The notes beneath the pieces are model-generated. The model was given only the letters and a program-made list of their open reading frames with translations, searched no databases and was not told the origin of the DNA. Below, piece after piece: positions 33,436-42,354 of a DNA stretch of 64,000 nucleotides. Positions within the stretch are counted from its first letter, which is position 1. Every line of letters begins with the position of its first letter. Location: assembly GCF_015554145.1 (NCBI RefSeq), contig NZ_JADNHZ010000007.1, positions 41,129 through 105,128 on the forward strand, given 5' to 3'. The stretch comes from Collinsella aerofaciens (lineage in GTDB: Bacteria; Actinomycetota; Coriobacteriia; Coriobacteriales; Coriobacteriaceae). The position numbers were made by a program, and so were the translations under genes.

Positions 33436-34173
33436 TTGTTAGTACTTACTGATCAGCAAGCTGACGAGATGTTGACTCGTCTAACTTCCTATTGCAAAGA
33501 GTATTCCTTGAGCGTATCTGATGTTGAGCTGAGGAAATGTATTCAGCATTTGGATTTGGTTCTGGAAACAAATAAGACAACTAATCTCACCCGCATTCTT
33601 AACGTAGAAGATGCTGCGGTACTTCATATCCTCGACTCACTTGTTTTGCTCCCCTATATCAATAAGGCTCCTGAGGGAGCTTTGCTCGATATGGGGACAG
33701 GTGCGGGCTTCCCTGGTATTCCGTTAACCATAACCACGCATCGTAAAGCTACTTATATTGACTCTGTTGGTAAGAAGGTTGATGCCGTCAATTCTTTTGT
33801 TCATGCTCTTGGGTTGAAACATGCTCATGCGATTCATGATCGCCTTGAAGAATATGCTCGAAGCCATAAGAAGCAGTTTTCTGTCGTAACCGCCCGCGCA
33901 CTTGCCCCTCTACCGATTCTTGTTGAGTATGCGGCTCCGTTCCTCAAGGATGGAGGTCTATTTGTTATCACCAAGGGTAATCCTTCGGATGAGGAGCTAG
34001 TTTCCGGCATGTCGGCAGCTAAGATTTGCGGCTTCACTTTGCTTCTTAATGACGCAATCGATTTGCCTGAGGGCTTGGGCCACAGGGAGTTCATTGTTCT
34101 CAAGAAGAGTCATCCAGCATCCGTTTCATTGCCTCGTGCAAATGGCATGGCTAAGAAGAATCCGCTTGCCTAG
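33436..34173 (+). CDS. rsmG: 16S rRNA (guanine-N7) methyltransferase RsmG/GidB
   Basis: 245 residues. SAM-binding motif LLDMGTGAGFPGIPL (about 87-101) and the later VVTARALAPLPILVEYA are characteristic. Methylates 16S rRNA G527. The TTG start (33436) follows GAAAGGAG by six bases; the longer open frame upstream lies over the previous terminator. Base composition is visibly lower in GC than genes to the left. Three parS sites follow immediately. Confidence 0.94.
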   Translation: MLVLTDQQADEMLTRLTSYCKEYSLSVSDVELRKCIQHLDLVLETNKTTNLTRILNVEDAAVLHILDSLVLLPYINKAPEGALLDMGTGAGFPGIPLTITTHRKATYIDSVGKKVDAVNSFVHALGLKHAHAIHDRLEEYARSHKKQFSVVTARALAPLPILVEYAAPFLKDGGLFVITKGNPSDEELVSGMSAAKICGFTLLLNDAIDLPEGLGHREFIVLKKSHPASVSLPRANGMAKKNPLA

Positions 34174-34174
34174 A

Positions 34175-34190
34175 TGTTTCACGTGAAACA
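34175..34190. promoter_or_regulatory. parS site 1
   Basis: Perfect TGTTTCACGTGAAACA palindrome, the ParB/Spo0J binding site, one base after the rsmG stop. Confidence 0.97.
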
Positions 34191-34213
34191 TAATGGATAC
34201 TAACAACTTGCAG

Positions 34214-34229
34214 TGTTTCACGTGAAACA
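34214..34229. promoter_or_regulatory. parS site 2
   Basis: Perfect 16-bp parS between rsmG and parA, 23 bp after site 1. Confidence 0.97.
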
Positions 34230-34252
34230 TGGCGGTTGATATCGAATCGGAA

Positions 34253-34268
34253 TGTTTCACGTGAAACA
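34253..34268. promoter_or_regulatory. parS site 3
   Basis: Perfect 16-bp parS, 23 bp after site 2. The 39-bp period is equal between all three sites. Lies within the parA upstream region, so ParB could also regulate parAB. Confidence 0.97.
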
Positions 34269-34307
34269 TCCTCCGTTTGACAGCTTTAATACACACCAGG
34301 AGGGACC

Positions 34308-35108
34308 GTGGGATTTCGCGACGTTAAGCGTTCTAAGAACGCAAAAGACACGCGTATCATTGCAATCATCAATCAAAAAGGCGGCGTCGGTAAGTCAACG
34401 ACGGCTGTAAACCTTGCAGCAGCACTGGGTGAGCAGGGTCGTAAGACACTGATTGTCGATTTTGATCCGCAGGGAAACAGTACCAGTGGATTTGGAATTG
34501 AAAAAGAAGACCTTGATCACTGCATCTATGATGCATTGTTGAATGATGTGCCGGCAGAATCGCTTGTTCTTGATACAAATTGCAAAAAGGTATTCGTAAT
34601 TCCAGCTACGATTCAGCTTGCAGGTGCCGAAATTGAGCTCGTAAGCGCAATTGCTCGTGAAACCCGCCTCAAAGATTTGCTTGAGCCGATTCAGGACGAG
34701 TTCGATTTTATTTTCATTGACTGTCCTCCTTCGCTCGGCCTGCTTACTATCAATGCCTTGACCGCAGCAGATAGCGTTTTGATTCCAATCCAGTGTGAGT
34801 ATTACGCACTCGAGGGCGTTACGAAGCTGCTTGAGTCAATGAAGATGGTCAAATCACGTCTGAACAAGGGCTTAGACACCTATGGCGTGCTTATGACCAT
34901 GTATGACTCACGTACTTCTTTGTCGAATCAGGTTGTTGAGGAAGTTCAATCGTACTTTGGTGATAAGGCGTTTAAGACGCTGATTCCCCGTACGGTTAAA
35001 ATCTCTGAAGCTCCGTCTTTTGGAGAACCGGTAATTACCTATGCACCTCAAAACAAGGGTGCAAAAGCGTATATGAACCTTGCAAAAGAGGTGATCAAGC
35101 GTGCCTAG
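34308..35108 (+). CDS. parA: chromosome partitioning ATPase ParA/Soj
   Basis: 266 residues. Deviant Walker A INQKGGVGKSTTAVNLAAAL with the signature lysine, IVDFDPQGNSTSGFG, and FDFIFIDCPPSLGLLTINAL. GTG start five bases after AGGAGG. Forms the ATP-driven gradient that moves ParB-parS complexes and influences DnaA. Ends overlapping parB by eight bases. Confidence 0.97.
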   Translation: MGFRDVKRSKNAKDTRIIAIINQKGGVGKSTTAVNLAAALGEQGRKTLIVDFDPQGNSTSGFGIEKEDLDHCIYDALLNDVPAESLVLDTNCKKVFVIPATIQLAGAEIELVSAIARETRLKDLLEPIQDEFDFIFIDCPPSLGLLTINALTAADSVLIPIQCEYYALEGVTKLLESMKMVKSRLNKGLDTYGVLMTMYDSRTSLSNQVVEEVQSYFGDKAFKTLIPRTVKISEAPSFGEPVITYAPQNKGAKAYMNLAKEVIKRA

Positions 35109-36006
35109 TGCAAAGAAACGTGGCGGATTGGGGCGTGGACTCAATGCTTTGGTCTCTGAGGCCGAGTATGAGACCGGTGGTTCTGCTGCATCTGCTTCAA
35201 ATGTCGCATCTGAAACAAAACTACCTATTGAGGATATCGTTCCCAACCCTAATCAACCGCGAATTCACTTTAATGAAACTGAACTTCGCGAGTTGAGCGA
35301 GTCAATCCAAGAACATGGCGTTTTGCAGCCGCTCTTGGTTCGCAAGCATGGAAACGGCTATGAGATCATCGCTGGTGAGCGTCGTTACCAGGCGTCAAAG
35401 CTTGCTGGTCTTGAGGAACTGCCTGTCATCATTAAAGATGTTAATGATGAAGAGATGCTGGCTCTTGCTCTTATCGAAAACCTTCAGCGTTCTGATCTGA
35501 ATCCCGTCGAAGAGGCTAAGGGCTATCGCCAGCTCATCGATGCTAGCGGTATGACCCAGGAGGCATTGTCGAAGGCCGTAAGCAAGTCGCGCTCTGCAAT
35601 TACAAACTCGCTGCGCCTTCTCGATCTCCCCGAATTAGTTCAGCAGATGATTTTTGAGCGTAAACTTACTGCTGGTCACGCACGTGCGATTCTTGCAGTT
35701 CCCTATGAGGATGCTCGAATTCGACTTGCAGAGAAGGTTGTTACGGAGGGCCTCTCCGTAAGAGCGACAGAAAATCTTGCTCCATTGTTTTCTGCCGGAG
35801 AGACGCCTAAGACGCCGAGGCCTGCAACGCCTCAGTCTTTTAAAAAGGCTGCGCGTGTACTTCGTCAGGTATTTAATACCAACGTGCGCGTGAAGAGCTC
35901 GCGTGGAAAGAATAAGATTGAGATTGAGTTTAAAGACGAGGAAGAGCTCTCTCGTATTCTTGGTGAAATGATTCAGTTTGATCAAGGAGGCCACGATGAG
36001 GAATAA
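35101..36006 (+). CDS. parB: chromosome partitioning protein ParB/Spo0J
   Basis: 301 residues, GTG start within the parA end. N-terminal KKRGGLGRGLNALV (ParA-interacting peptide), CTPase boxes NPNQPRIHF and IIAGERRYQASKLAG, LIENLQRSDLNPVEEAKGY, central HTH TQEALSKAVSKSRSAITNSL, and a C-terminal dimerisation segment. It should bind the parS sites at 34175-34268. Confidence 0.97.
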   Translation: MPSAKKRGGLGRGLNALVSEAEYETGGSAASASNVASETKLPIEDIVPNPNQPRIHFNETELRELSESIQEHGVLQPLLVRKHGNGYEIIAGERRYQASKLAGLEELPVIIKDVNDEEMLALALIENLQRSDLNPVEEAKGYRQLIDASGMTQEALSKAVSKSRSAITNSLRLLDLPELVQQMIFERKLTAGHARAILAVPYEDARIRLAEKVVTEGLSVRATENLAPLFSAGETPKTPRPATPQSFKKAARVLRQVFNTNVRVKSSRGKNKIEIEFKDEEELSRILGEMIQFDQGGHDEE

Positions 36007-36250
36007 AATTATTACTGCGATTGCGTTGGCGACGACTGTCGCGGCTGGTGCCTTTGCTGGCTTTAAGATCGCGACAGACGATGAACTTCGAGGTCGTTTG
36101 CTTCGTAGTGCGCATGATATCGTTGATACATCCAAGAAGAAAATGGATGTTATGACAGAAGATGTTGCCATGCGCACTGCTCAGGTAACGAAAAATCCTA
36201 AGATTAATCAAGGTTGGGTTAGCAACCAATGGGAAAATGTAGGCTATTAG
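35996..36250 (+). CDS. small membrane-anchored protein coupled to parB
   Basis: 84 residues. One N-terminal helix (about 5-24, ITAIALATTVAAGAFAGFKI) then a charged helical tail, similar in style to YtxH-like proteins. The ATG lies inside the last codons of parB, with AAGGAGG five bases upstream also inside parB, so it is co-translated with ParB. Function unknown; the position suggests nothing firm. Confidence 0.85.
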   Translation: MRNKIITAIALATTVAAGAFAGFKIATDDELRGRLLRSAHDIVDTSKKKMDVMTEDVAMRTAQVTKNPKINQGWVSNQWENVGY

Positions 36251-36278
36251 GTACCTAACAATTACCCTGCATATTTTG

Positions 36279-36320
36279 AGCGGCCCTTGTCTGATTCATG
36301 AGACAAGGGCCGCTTATTTT
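36279..36320 (+). terminator. terminator of the rsmG/parAB transcript
   Basis: 14-bp perfect stem (36279-36292 with 36301-36314), then TATTTT. Confidence 0.9.
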
Positions 36321-36364
36321 GTCCGTAAAAAATGGGAAAGCTAGCAACGGTCCAAAATTGAGGT

Positions 36365-36411
36365 CAATAAATGAAATGGCCCCAGTTGCATATCCTGCAA
36401 CCGGGGCCATT
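36365..36411 (-). terminator. terminator of rlmN
   Basis: Long stem at 36375-36411 around a TATC loop, one mismatch region, T-rich on the minus strand. Confidence 0.85.
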
Positions 36412-36414
36412 CGA

Positions 36415-36430
36415 TGTTTCACATGAAACG
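36415..36430. promoter_or_regulatory. degenerate parS site
   Basis: TGTTTCACATGAAACG, 14 of 16 match to parS, between the rlmN terminator and the rlmN stop. Confidence 0.65.
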
Positions 36431-36448
36431 TTTTGGAGTGCGACTCCC

Positions 36449-37501
36449 CTATGCGTTCTTCTGAACTTTGAAGCGCTGTTTCAGCTGTCCGCAAGCGGCG
36501 TCAATATCGTTACCACGGGAGTTACGAATCGTGGTCTCGATGCCACGGGACTCAAGACGACGCTGAAGATCCTCAACCTTATGAATCGGCGACGGCTTGA
36601 GTGGGCTGCCCTCGATGTCGTTAAGTTGAATCAGGTTAACGTGGCACAGCGTTCCCTCGCAGAAGTCGCAGAGCGCCTGCATCTCGGGATTCGTATCGTT
36701 GACGCCTTCGATCATGGCATACTCATAGGTCGGGCGGCGGCCAGTCTTCTCGGTGTAGAGCTGAAGCGCTTCGTGAAGGCGAAGCAGCGTGTACTTCTTA
36801 ACACCGGGCATGAGCTTATTGCGCGTCGACTGGATGGCGGAATGCAGGGAAACGGCAAGAGTGAACTGCTCGGGGATATCGGCAAATTTGCGAATACCGG
36901 GAATAACGCCGCTGGTAGAGACGGTGAGGTGACGAGCGCCGATGCCGATGCCATCGGGGTCGTTGAGGATACGCAGTGCCTTGAGAACCTCGTCGTAGTT
37001 GGCAAACGGCTCGCCCTGGCCCATGAAGACAACGCTTGTGGCACGCTCGCCAAAGTCGTTGGATACATGAAGCACCTGGTCGACGATCTCTTGAGCGGTC
37101 AGAGAGCGCTTGAGGCCGTTGAGACCGGTAGCGCAAAAGGCGCAGCCCATGCCGCAGCCTGCCTGGGTGGAAACGCAGACGGAAAGCTTGTTACGACGGG
37201 GCATGCCGACGGTCTCGACGGAAATGCCATCGTGGTACTCGAGCAGATACTTGCGCGAGCCATCTTTGGAAACCTGCTTGGTGAGTTCAGTCGGCGTATC
37301 AAAGGCAAACGCCTCTTTAAGCTGCTCGCGGAAAGCCTTGGGAAGATTGGTCATATCGTCAAACGAACAAACGTTCTTCTCAAAGACCCATTCGATGAGC
37401 TGCTTCGCGCGGAAGGCGGGCTGGCCAAGTTCGGCCACGAGCTCGCGAATATCGTTTTGGCTCAAGTCGCGAATGTCCTGAGATTTAGTCTTGGGATTCA
37501 T
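36449..37501 (-). CDS. rlmN: 23S rRNA/tRNA adenine-C2 methyltransferase RlmN
   Basis: 350 residues. Radical-SAM CX3CX2C as CGMGCAFCATG, plus the second catalytic cysteine in the C-terminal NSRGNDIDAACGQL. Other motifs: SVVFMGQGEPFANYD, TVSTSGVIPGI, LAVSLHSA. Methylates A2503 of 23S rRNA and A37 of tRNAs. Lone minus-strand gene between parB and ddl; divergent from ddl. Confidence 0.97.
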   Translation of the reverse strand: MNPKTKSQDIRDLSQNDIRELVAELGQPAFRAKQLIEWVFEKNVCSFDDMTNLPKAFREQLKEAFAFDTPTELTKQVSKDGSRKYLLEYHDGISVETVGMPRRNKLSVCVSTQAGCGMGCAFCATGLNGLKRSLTAQEIVDQVLHVSNDFGERATSVVFMGQGEPFANYDEVLKALRILNDPDGIGIGARHLTVSTSGVIPGIRKFADIPEQFTLAVSLHSAIQSTRNKLMPGVKKYTLLRLHEALQLYTEKTGRRPTYEYAMIEGVNDTNPEMQALCDFCEGTLCHVNLIQLNDIEGSPLKPSPIHKVEDLQRRLESRGIETTIRNSRGNDIDAACGQLKQRFKVQKNA

Positions 37502-37586
37502 GGAAGCCTTTCGATTTTGGGGAAACGTAGAGGGTATCGCTACAATATGGTATCAGCTGCAGAAATTATAGAGGAGGAGTCTGCCC

Positions 37587-38552
37587 ATGCCGGGTAAAAG
37601 CCTAGAGAACATGCACGTAGCGGTCTTGGCGGGCGGTCATTCCGCCGAGCGCGAGATCTCGCTCGATTCGGGAAAGAACGTTGTGGTGGCACTGAAGGAA
37701 GCCGGCTACACCTCGGTGGAGCTGCTTGACACGGCCGCTGTTGACTTTATGGTAACCATGGCGACCGGCGGATTCGATGTGGCATTTATCGCCATGCACG
37801 GCGCCGGCGGTGAGGATGGCGCCATGCAGGGTGCCATGGAGACCCTGGGTATCCCCTACACGGCCTCGGGCGTACTTGCCAGCGCCTGCGGTGCCGACAA
37901 GGAGGTCTCTAAGCTCCTATACGCCAAGGCGGGCATTCCCATTGCCCCCGGCCTTGCGCTCGAGGTGGGCGACGAAGTCGATATCGATCATATCGTCGAG
38001 GTTTGTGGCGAGCGCTGCTTTGTGAAGCCGGCCGTCAACGGTTCCAGCTATGGCATTTCCCTGGTCCATGAGCCCTCCGAGCTGCCCGCGGCAATCGCCA
38101 AGGCGTTTGAGTACGGCGACAAAGTGCTGGTCGAGAAGTGCATCGAGGGTACCGAGGTCACCGTCGGCGTATACGGCGAAGATGACGTGCGCGCCCTGCC
38201 GATTGTCGAGATTCGTAAGCCCGAGGACTGCGAGTTCTACGATCTGGACGTGAAGTATGTCGACCCTACGGATATCCATCGCATTCCGGCGCAGATTTCA
38301 CCCGAGAATTACGCTCGCGCTCAGGAACTTGCCTGTGCCGCTCACAAGGCCCTCGGTTGCCTGGGTATCTCGCGCAGCGACTTTATTGTGAGCGAGGACG
38401 GCCCCGTTATCCTCGAGACCAATACCATTCCCGGCATGACCGATACGTCGCTGTATCCGGATGAGATCCGCCACACCGACGACATGACGTTCCCGCAGGT
38501 CTGTGACAGCCTGATCCGTATGGGCCTTCGTCGAGCGGGCATTGCATGCTAA
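37587..38552 (+). CDS. ddl: D-alanine--D-alanine ligase
   Basis: 321 residues. VAVLAGGHSAEREISLDSG at the N-terminus, MHGAGGEDGAMQGAMETLGI, ATP-grasp VKPAVNGSSYGISLV, and the C-terminal ETNTIPGMTDTSLYP. Makes the D-Ala-D-Ala dipeptide for peptidoglycan. The substrate loop has EFYDLDVKYVD in place of the usual YDYxxKY, so specificity is probably but not certainly D-Ala. GGAGGAG lies seven bases before ATG; a -10-like TACAAT is at ~37543. Overlaps the next gene by seven bases. Confidence 0.94.
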   Translation: MPGKSLENMHVAVLAGGHSAEREISLDSGKNVVVALKEAGYTSVELLDTAAVDFMVTMATGGFDVAFIAMHGAGGEDGAMQGAMETLGIPYTASGVLASACGADKEVSKLLYAKAGIPIAPGLALEVGDEVDIDHIVEVCGERCFVKPAVNGSSYGISLVHEPSELPAAIAKAFEYGDKVLVEKCIEGTEVTVGVYGEDDVRALPIVEIRKPEDCEFYDLDVKYVDPTDIHRIPAQISPENYARAQELACAAHKALGCLGISRSDFIVSEDGPVILETNTIPGMTDTSLYPDEIRHTDDMTFPQVCDSLIRMGLRRAGIAC

Positions 38553-41440
38553 TCGAGGACGCGGTTTCGTCAGGAACGCCGCAGTTTGTCATCGACTCCT
38601 ATGCCACGCTTGCCGACCGCGCCAAAACGCAGTCCTTCGGCCTTATCGAGGAAGATGTGATTATCCTCGATACCGAGACCACGGGTCTTTCGGTGCAGGA
38701 CAACGAGCTGATCGAGATCTCGGCGGCCCGTCTTTCGGGCCGCGAGGTCATCGACCGCTTCGATACCTTCGTGCATCCCAGGCAGCTGATTCCCGCCGAG
38801 ATTACCGAGCTCACGAGCATTACAAATGCCGATGTTGCAGATGCCCCGTCGGCGGTTGAGGCCGTCGCCGCTCTCGCCGATTTTGTCGGTGGCTGCCCGG
38901 TGATCGCACACAACGCCACGTTCGACCGCTCGTTTATTGAGTCGGTCAAAGGCGGCGTCAACGTGAGCGATATTTGGATCGATTCGCTGGCGCTGTCGCG
39001 CATCGCGCTTCCGCGCCTGGCCTCGCACAAGCTGTCTTTTATGGCCGATCTGTTTGGCTGCGACTCGGTATCACACCGTGCCAATGCCGACGTCGACGCC
39101 CTGTGTGGCGTATGGCGCGTGTTGCTCGTGGCGCTCACCGACTTGCCCCAGGGCCTCATGGCGCGCCTAGCCGACATGCATCCGGACGTGCCTTGGTCCT
39201 ATCGTCCTATCTTCTCATTCTTGGCAGGGCAGAACCCTGGTTCCATCTTCTCTCTCAGCGCCGCTCGTGCTGACGTTCTCAAGGCCGATCGCGCCGACGA
39301 TCGGGTGGACGCCGATGAGCTGCCGGTTCTCAAGATGCCGAGTCGTGAGGAGATCGAGGCAGACTATGCGCCAGGTGGCCTGGTCAATCGCATGTATCCC
39401 ACCTACGAGCCGCGTGATGAGCAGATCGCGATGGCGCTCGAGGTCCGCGATGCGCTGGTCACGGGCACTCATCGAGTAATTGAGGCAGGCACAGGCGTCG
39501 GCAAATCGATGGCCTATCTGGTGCCTTTTGCCGAGGCAGCACGCCGTAACAACATCACGGTTGGTATTGCGACCAAATCGAACAATCTTGCCGACCAGCT
39601 CATGTACCATGAGCTGCCAAAACTTGCCGAGCAACTGGACGGTGGTCTGTCATTTTGCGCGCTCAAGGGGTATGACCACTATCCGTGCCTGCGCAAGCTC
39701 GAGCGCATGAGCCGCGGCCAGGTCGAGATTACCACCAAGCGCGATCCGGCGGACACGCTCACGGCGGTCGCGGTCATTATGGCGTACGTCTGCCAATCAG
39801 CCGATGGCGACCTCGACTCGCTCGGCATTCGGTGGCGCAGCGTCAACCGTCCCGACTTTACGACGGCCTCGCGCGAGTGTGCTCGTCGCCTCTGCCCGTT
39901 TTTCCCTGATAAATGTTTGGTCCACGGCGCTCGCCGTCGTGCGGCGCATGCCGATGTGGTGGTCACCAACCATTCCCTGCTGTTCCGCAACGTCGCGGCC
40001 GAGGGCAGGATTTTGCCGCCGATTCGTCATTGGGTAATCGACGAGGCCCATTCCATCGAGCGCGAGGCGCGCCGTCAGTGGGCGCGTGTGGTGTCGGCGG
40101 ACGAATCACGCGTTCTGTTTGAGCGTCTGGGTGGCTCGAGCACCGGCGCGCTAAGCCAGGTTTCCCGTGATTTGGCAACCTCCGAGGGCTCTACGCTCTA
40201 TCTGGGCCTTACCGCCAAGGCGACGTCGACGGTTGCGCGCGCGAGCATGGCGATCGCCGGCGTGTTCGATGGCGTTCGCGAGCTCGGTCGCCGTGCCCGT
40301 GGGGGCTATGACAATGCCAATCTATGGATTGGCCCCGAGCTGCGCGAATCTGACGACTGGCATGATTTCTTACAGTCGGCCTACACTGGCATCGACGCAT
40401 TGGAACAAGCTGACAAGAGCGTCGACGCGCTGGTGCAAGCCGTCGCCGCCGACAAGCCAGAGGTTGTTGTCGACCTGGGTGATATCTCGCGCCGCCTGCA
40501 CGAGCTGGCCGAGAACCTCAAGCTCATCATTGACGGCACCGATGAACACTACGTGTATTCGCTGCAGGTCAATCGCAGGCTGCGTGCCGGCGGCGAGTCG
40601 ATGACCGCGGAGCGCATCGATATTGGCGAGGCCTTGGCAACCGAGTGGCTGCCCGAGGTTCACACGGCTATCTTTGCCTCGGCGACCATGACGGTGTCCA
40701 AAAGCTTTGAACACTTTAACCATGCGGTCGGCCTCGATCGCATCGGTGCTTCAACATCCTCATCGCTGCACTTGGACTCGAGCTACGACTTCGATTCGAA
40801 CATGGCTGTAGTCGTTGCGGGCGATATCCCCGATCCGCGCGATCGTGAGAGCTATCTTACGGCGCTCGAGCGCGTGCTGGTCGACGCTCATCTTGCCATG
40901 GGCGGCTCGGTGCTCACGCTGTTCACCAACAGGCGTGACATGGAGGAGCTGTACGATCGCGTCGAGCCCAAGATGGCTCGTGCGGGCCTGGAACTCAACT
41001 GCCAGCAGCGCAACTCATCTCCTCGTCGCCTGCGCGACCGGTTTATCAACGAGCCAACCTCATCGCTTTTTGCGCTTAAGGCCTTCTGGGAGGGGTTTGA
41101 CGCCAGCGGCGAGACGCTGCGCTGCGTCATCATTCCCAAGCTGCCGTTCTCGAGCCCCACGGACCCGCTCTCGTGCGAGCGCAACCTGCGCGAAGACCGC
41201 GCTTGGGCGCGCTATTCGCTGCCTGAGGCAGTGCTCGAGGTCAAGCAGGCGGCCGGCCGCCTTATCCGCTCGTCGACCGATTGCGGCGTGCTGATTCTGG
41301 CCGACCCGCGCCTGGTGACGAAGGGCTACGGAAAGAAGTTCTTAACGTCGCTGCCCACGAGCTCCTACCAGCGCATCGAATCGGCGCAGATCGGGCACTA
41401 TCTACAGCTGTGGCGTGCACGCCACGAGCGGCGGCGCTAA
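38546..41440 (+). CDS. exonuclease domain fused to DinG-type helicase
   Basis: 964 residues. About 30-200 is a DEDDh 3'-5' exonuclease: DTETTG, HNATFDRSF and HRANADVDAL carry the acidic and His ligands. About 280-960 is an XPD/DinG superfamily 2 helicase: Walker A EAGTGVGKSMAYLVP (~313), an iron-sulphur cysteine set (CQSADG, CARRLCPFFPDKC), DEAH in VIDEAHS (~497), and motif VI QAAGRLIRSS. Firmicute DinG proteins share this fusion. Probably processes recombination or R-loop intermediates. It starts inside the ddl end and converges with the WYL pair, overlapping by four bases. Confidence 0.93.
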   Translation: MLIEDAVSSGTPQFVIDSYATLADRAKTQSFGLIEEDVIILDTETTGLSVQDNELIEISAARLSGREVIDRFDTFVHPRQLIPAEITELTSITNADVADAPSAVEAVAALADFVGGCPVIAHNATFDRSFIESVKGGVNVSDIWIDSLALSRIALPRLASHKLSFMADLFGCDSVSHRANADVDALCGVWRVLLVALTDLPQGLMARLADMHPDVPWSYRPIFSFLAGQNPGSIFSLSAARADVLKADRADDRVDADELPVLKMPSREEIEADYAPGGLVNRMYPTYEPRDEQIAMALEVRDALVTGTHRVIEAGTGVGKSMAYLVPFAEAARRNNITVGIATKSNNLADQLMYHELPKLAEQLDGGLSFCALKGYDHYPCLRKLERMSRGQVEITTKRDPADTLTAVAVIMAYVCQSADGDLDSLGIRWRSVNRPDFTTASRECARRLCPFFPDKCLVHGARRRAAHADVVVTNHSLLFRNVAAEGRILPPIRHWVIDEAHSIEREARRQWARVVSADESRVLFERLGGSSTGALSQVSRDLATSEGSTLYLGLTAKATSTVARASMAIAGVFDGVRELGRRARGGYDNANLWIGPELRESDDWHDFLQSAYTGIDALEQADKSVDALVQAVAADKPEVVVDLGDISRRLHELAENLKLIIDGTDEHYVYSLQVNRRLRAGGESMTAERIDIGEALATEWLPEVHTAIFASATMTVSKSFEHFNHAVGLDRIGASTSSSLHLDSSYDFDSNMAVVVAGDIPDPRDRESYLTALERVLVDAHLAMGGSVLTLFTNRRDMEELYDRVEPKMARAGLELNCQQRNSSPRRLRDRFINEPTSSLFALKAFWEGFDASGETLRCVIIPKLPFSSPTDPLSCERNLREDRAWARYSLPEAVLEVKQAAGRLIRSSTDCGVLILADPRLVTKGYGKKFLTSLPTSSYQRIESAQIGHYLQLWRARHERRR

Positions 41441-42354
41441 AGCGGACAGACGAGGGTTTTTGCCATATCGCACAGACGCTTTGACAGGGCGGGGTCATCC
41501 AAGATGCGGATGGCTCCGCCCGCTGCGATTATCTGGCTCAGCAGCCAACGCTCGGAGCCGTAATGTACGGTTACCGTTGCCATGTCTGTCCCGCTGCGTT
41601 CGATTAGGGTGATGCCGGCCCAGTCCAGATGCTCCGCCATATCGAATGGCATCAAGAGCTTTGCGCTACGCTGCGTCCGGGCAAGGGAATCGTGGAGGGA
41701 TGCAACGTCCGGTGCGTGAGGCACGACGGAGTCTTCCGTCAAGGCGAGTCCCTCGATTTTATCCATGCGATAGGTGCGCTGCTCATCGACCGCGATGTCC
41801 CAGGCAATCAGATATGTTTGGTCGCCGTTTGCTGTAATGCGCAAGGGGTCGACCAGACGCTCGCGTGGCCGCGCATCGTCCATCGAGCGATACGAGATAC
41901 GACAGCGAACACCGTCCTGAATGGCGCAGCTCAGCTGCTGCCAGTGCGACCCGTGGTTGACGGTGTCAAAGACGTGCTGGTTATAGCCGAGCTCTTCGGG
42001 TAGAAGAGCATGTCGAATTCGAGCCGCCGCCTGGGGCTCGATCCCCAACGATTCAAGTTCGTGGTTGAGCACAGCGCCCTCGGCGGCACTCAGGCGCAGC
42101 GGTAGTACACGCCCGGCGTCACCGGTGAGGACCACGCGCTCGCCGTGGCATTCGCAGATGATACGCGCACCCGATTCTCGGTCCGCGAGCGTCGAGACGA
42201 TCTCGAGAATCTCGTCGAGCGACGCCCCCGTGATGTCAAAGCGACTGCAAATCTCGGTTCGTGTCATGCCGCTCTCGCCGGCGGCGTAGAGGGCCTCCAT
42301 AATGTCGATGGCGCGCGAGAGCCTCTGCTCGCTGGTGAGTTTACGCACGGGCAT
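41437..42354 (-). CDS. WYL-domain transcriptional regulator, PafC-like
   Basis: 305 residues. N-terminal winged helix (LSRAIDIMEALYAAGESGMTRTEICSRFDI, visible as TRTEICSRFDI), then a WYL domain around YRSMDDARPRERLVDPLRI with TYLIAWDIAVDEQRTYRMDKI, and a C-terminal extension. Second gene of a tandem WYL pair overlapping by 14 bp, as for PafB-PafC in mycobacteria, where the heterodimer drives the RecA-independent DNA-damage response. Assignment rests on tandem architecture; sequence identity was not measured. Confidence 0.88.
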   Translation of the reverse strand: MPVRKLTSEQRLSRAIDIMEALYAAGESGMTRTEICSRFDITGASLDEILEIVSTLADRESGARIICECHGERVVLTGDAGRVLPLRLSAAEGAVLNHELESLGIEPQAAARIRHALLPEELGYNQHVFDTVNHGSHWQQLSCAIQDGVRCRISYRSMDDARPRERLVDPLRITANGDQTYLIAWDIAVDEQRTYRMDKIEGLALTEDSVVPHAPDVASLHDSLARTQRSAKLLMPFDMAEHLDWAGITLIERSGTDMATVTVHYGSERWLLSQIIAAGGAIRILDDPALSKRLCDMAKTLVCPL

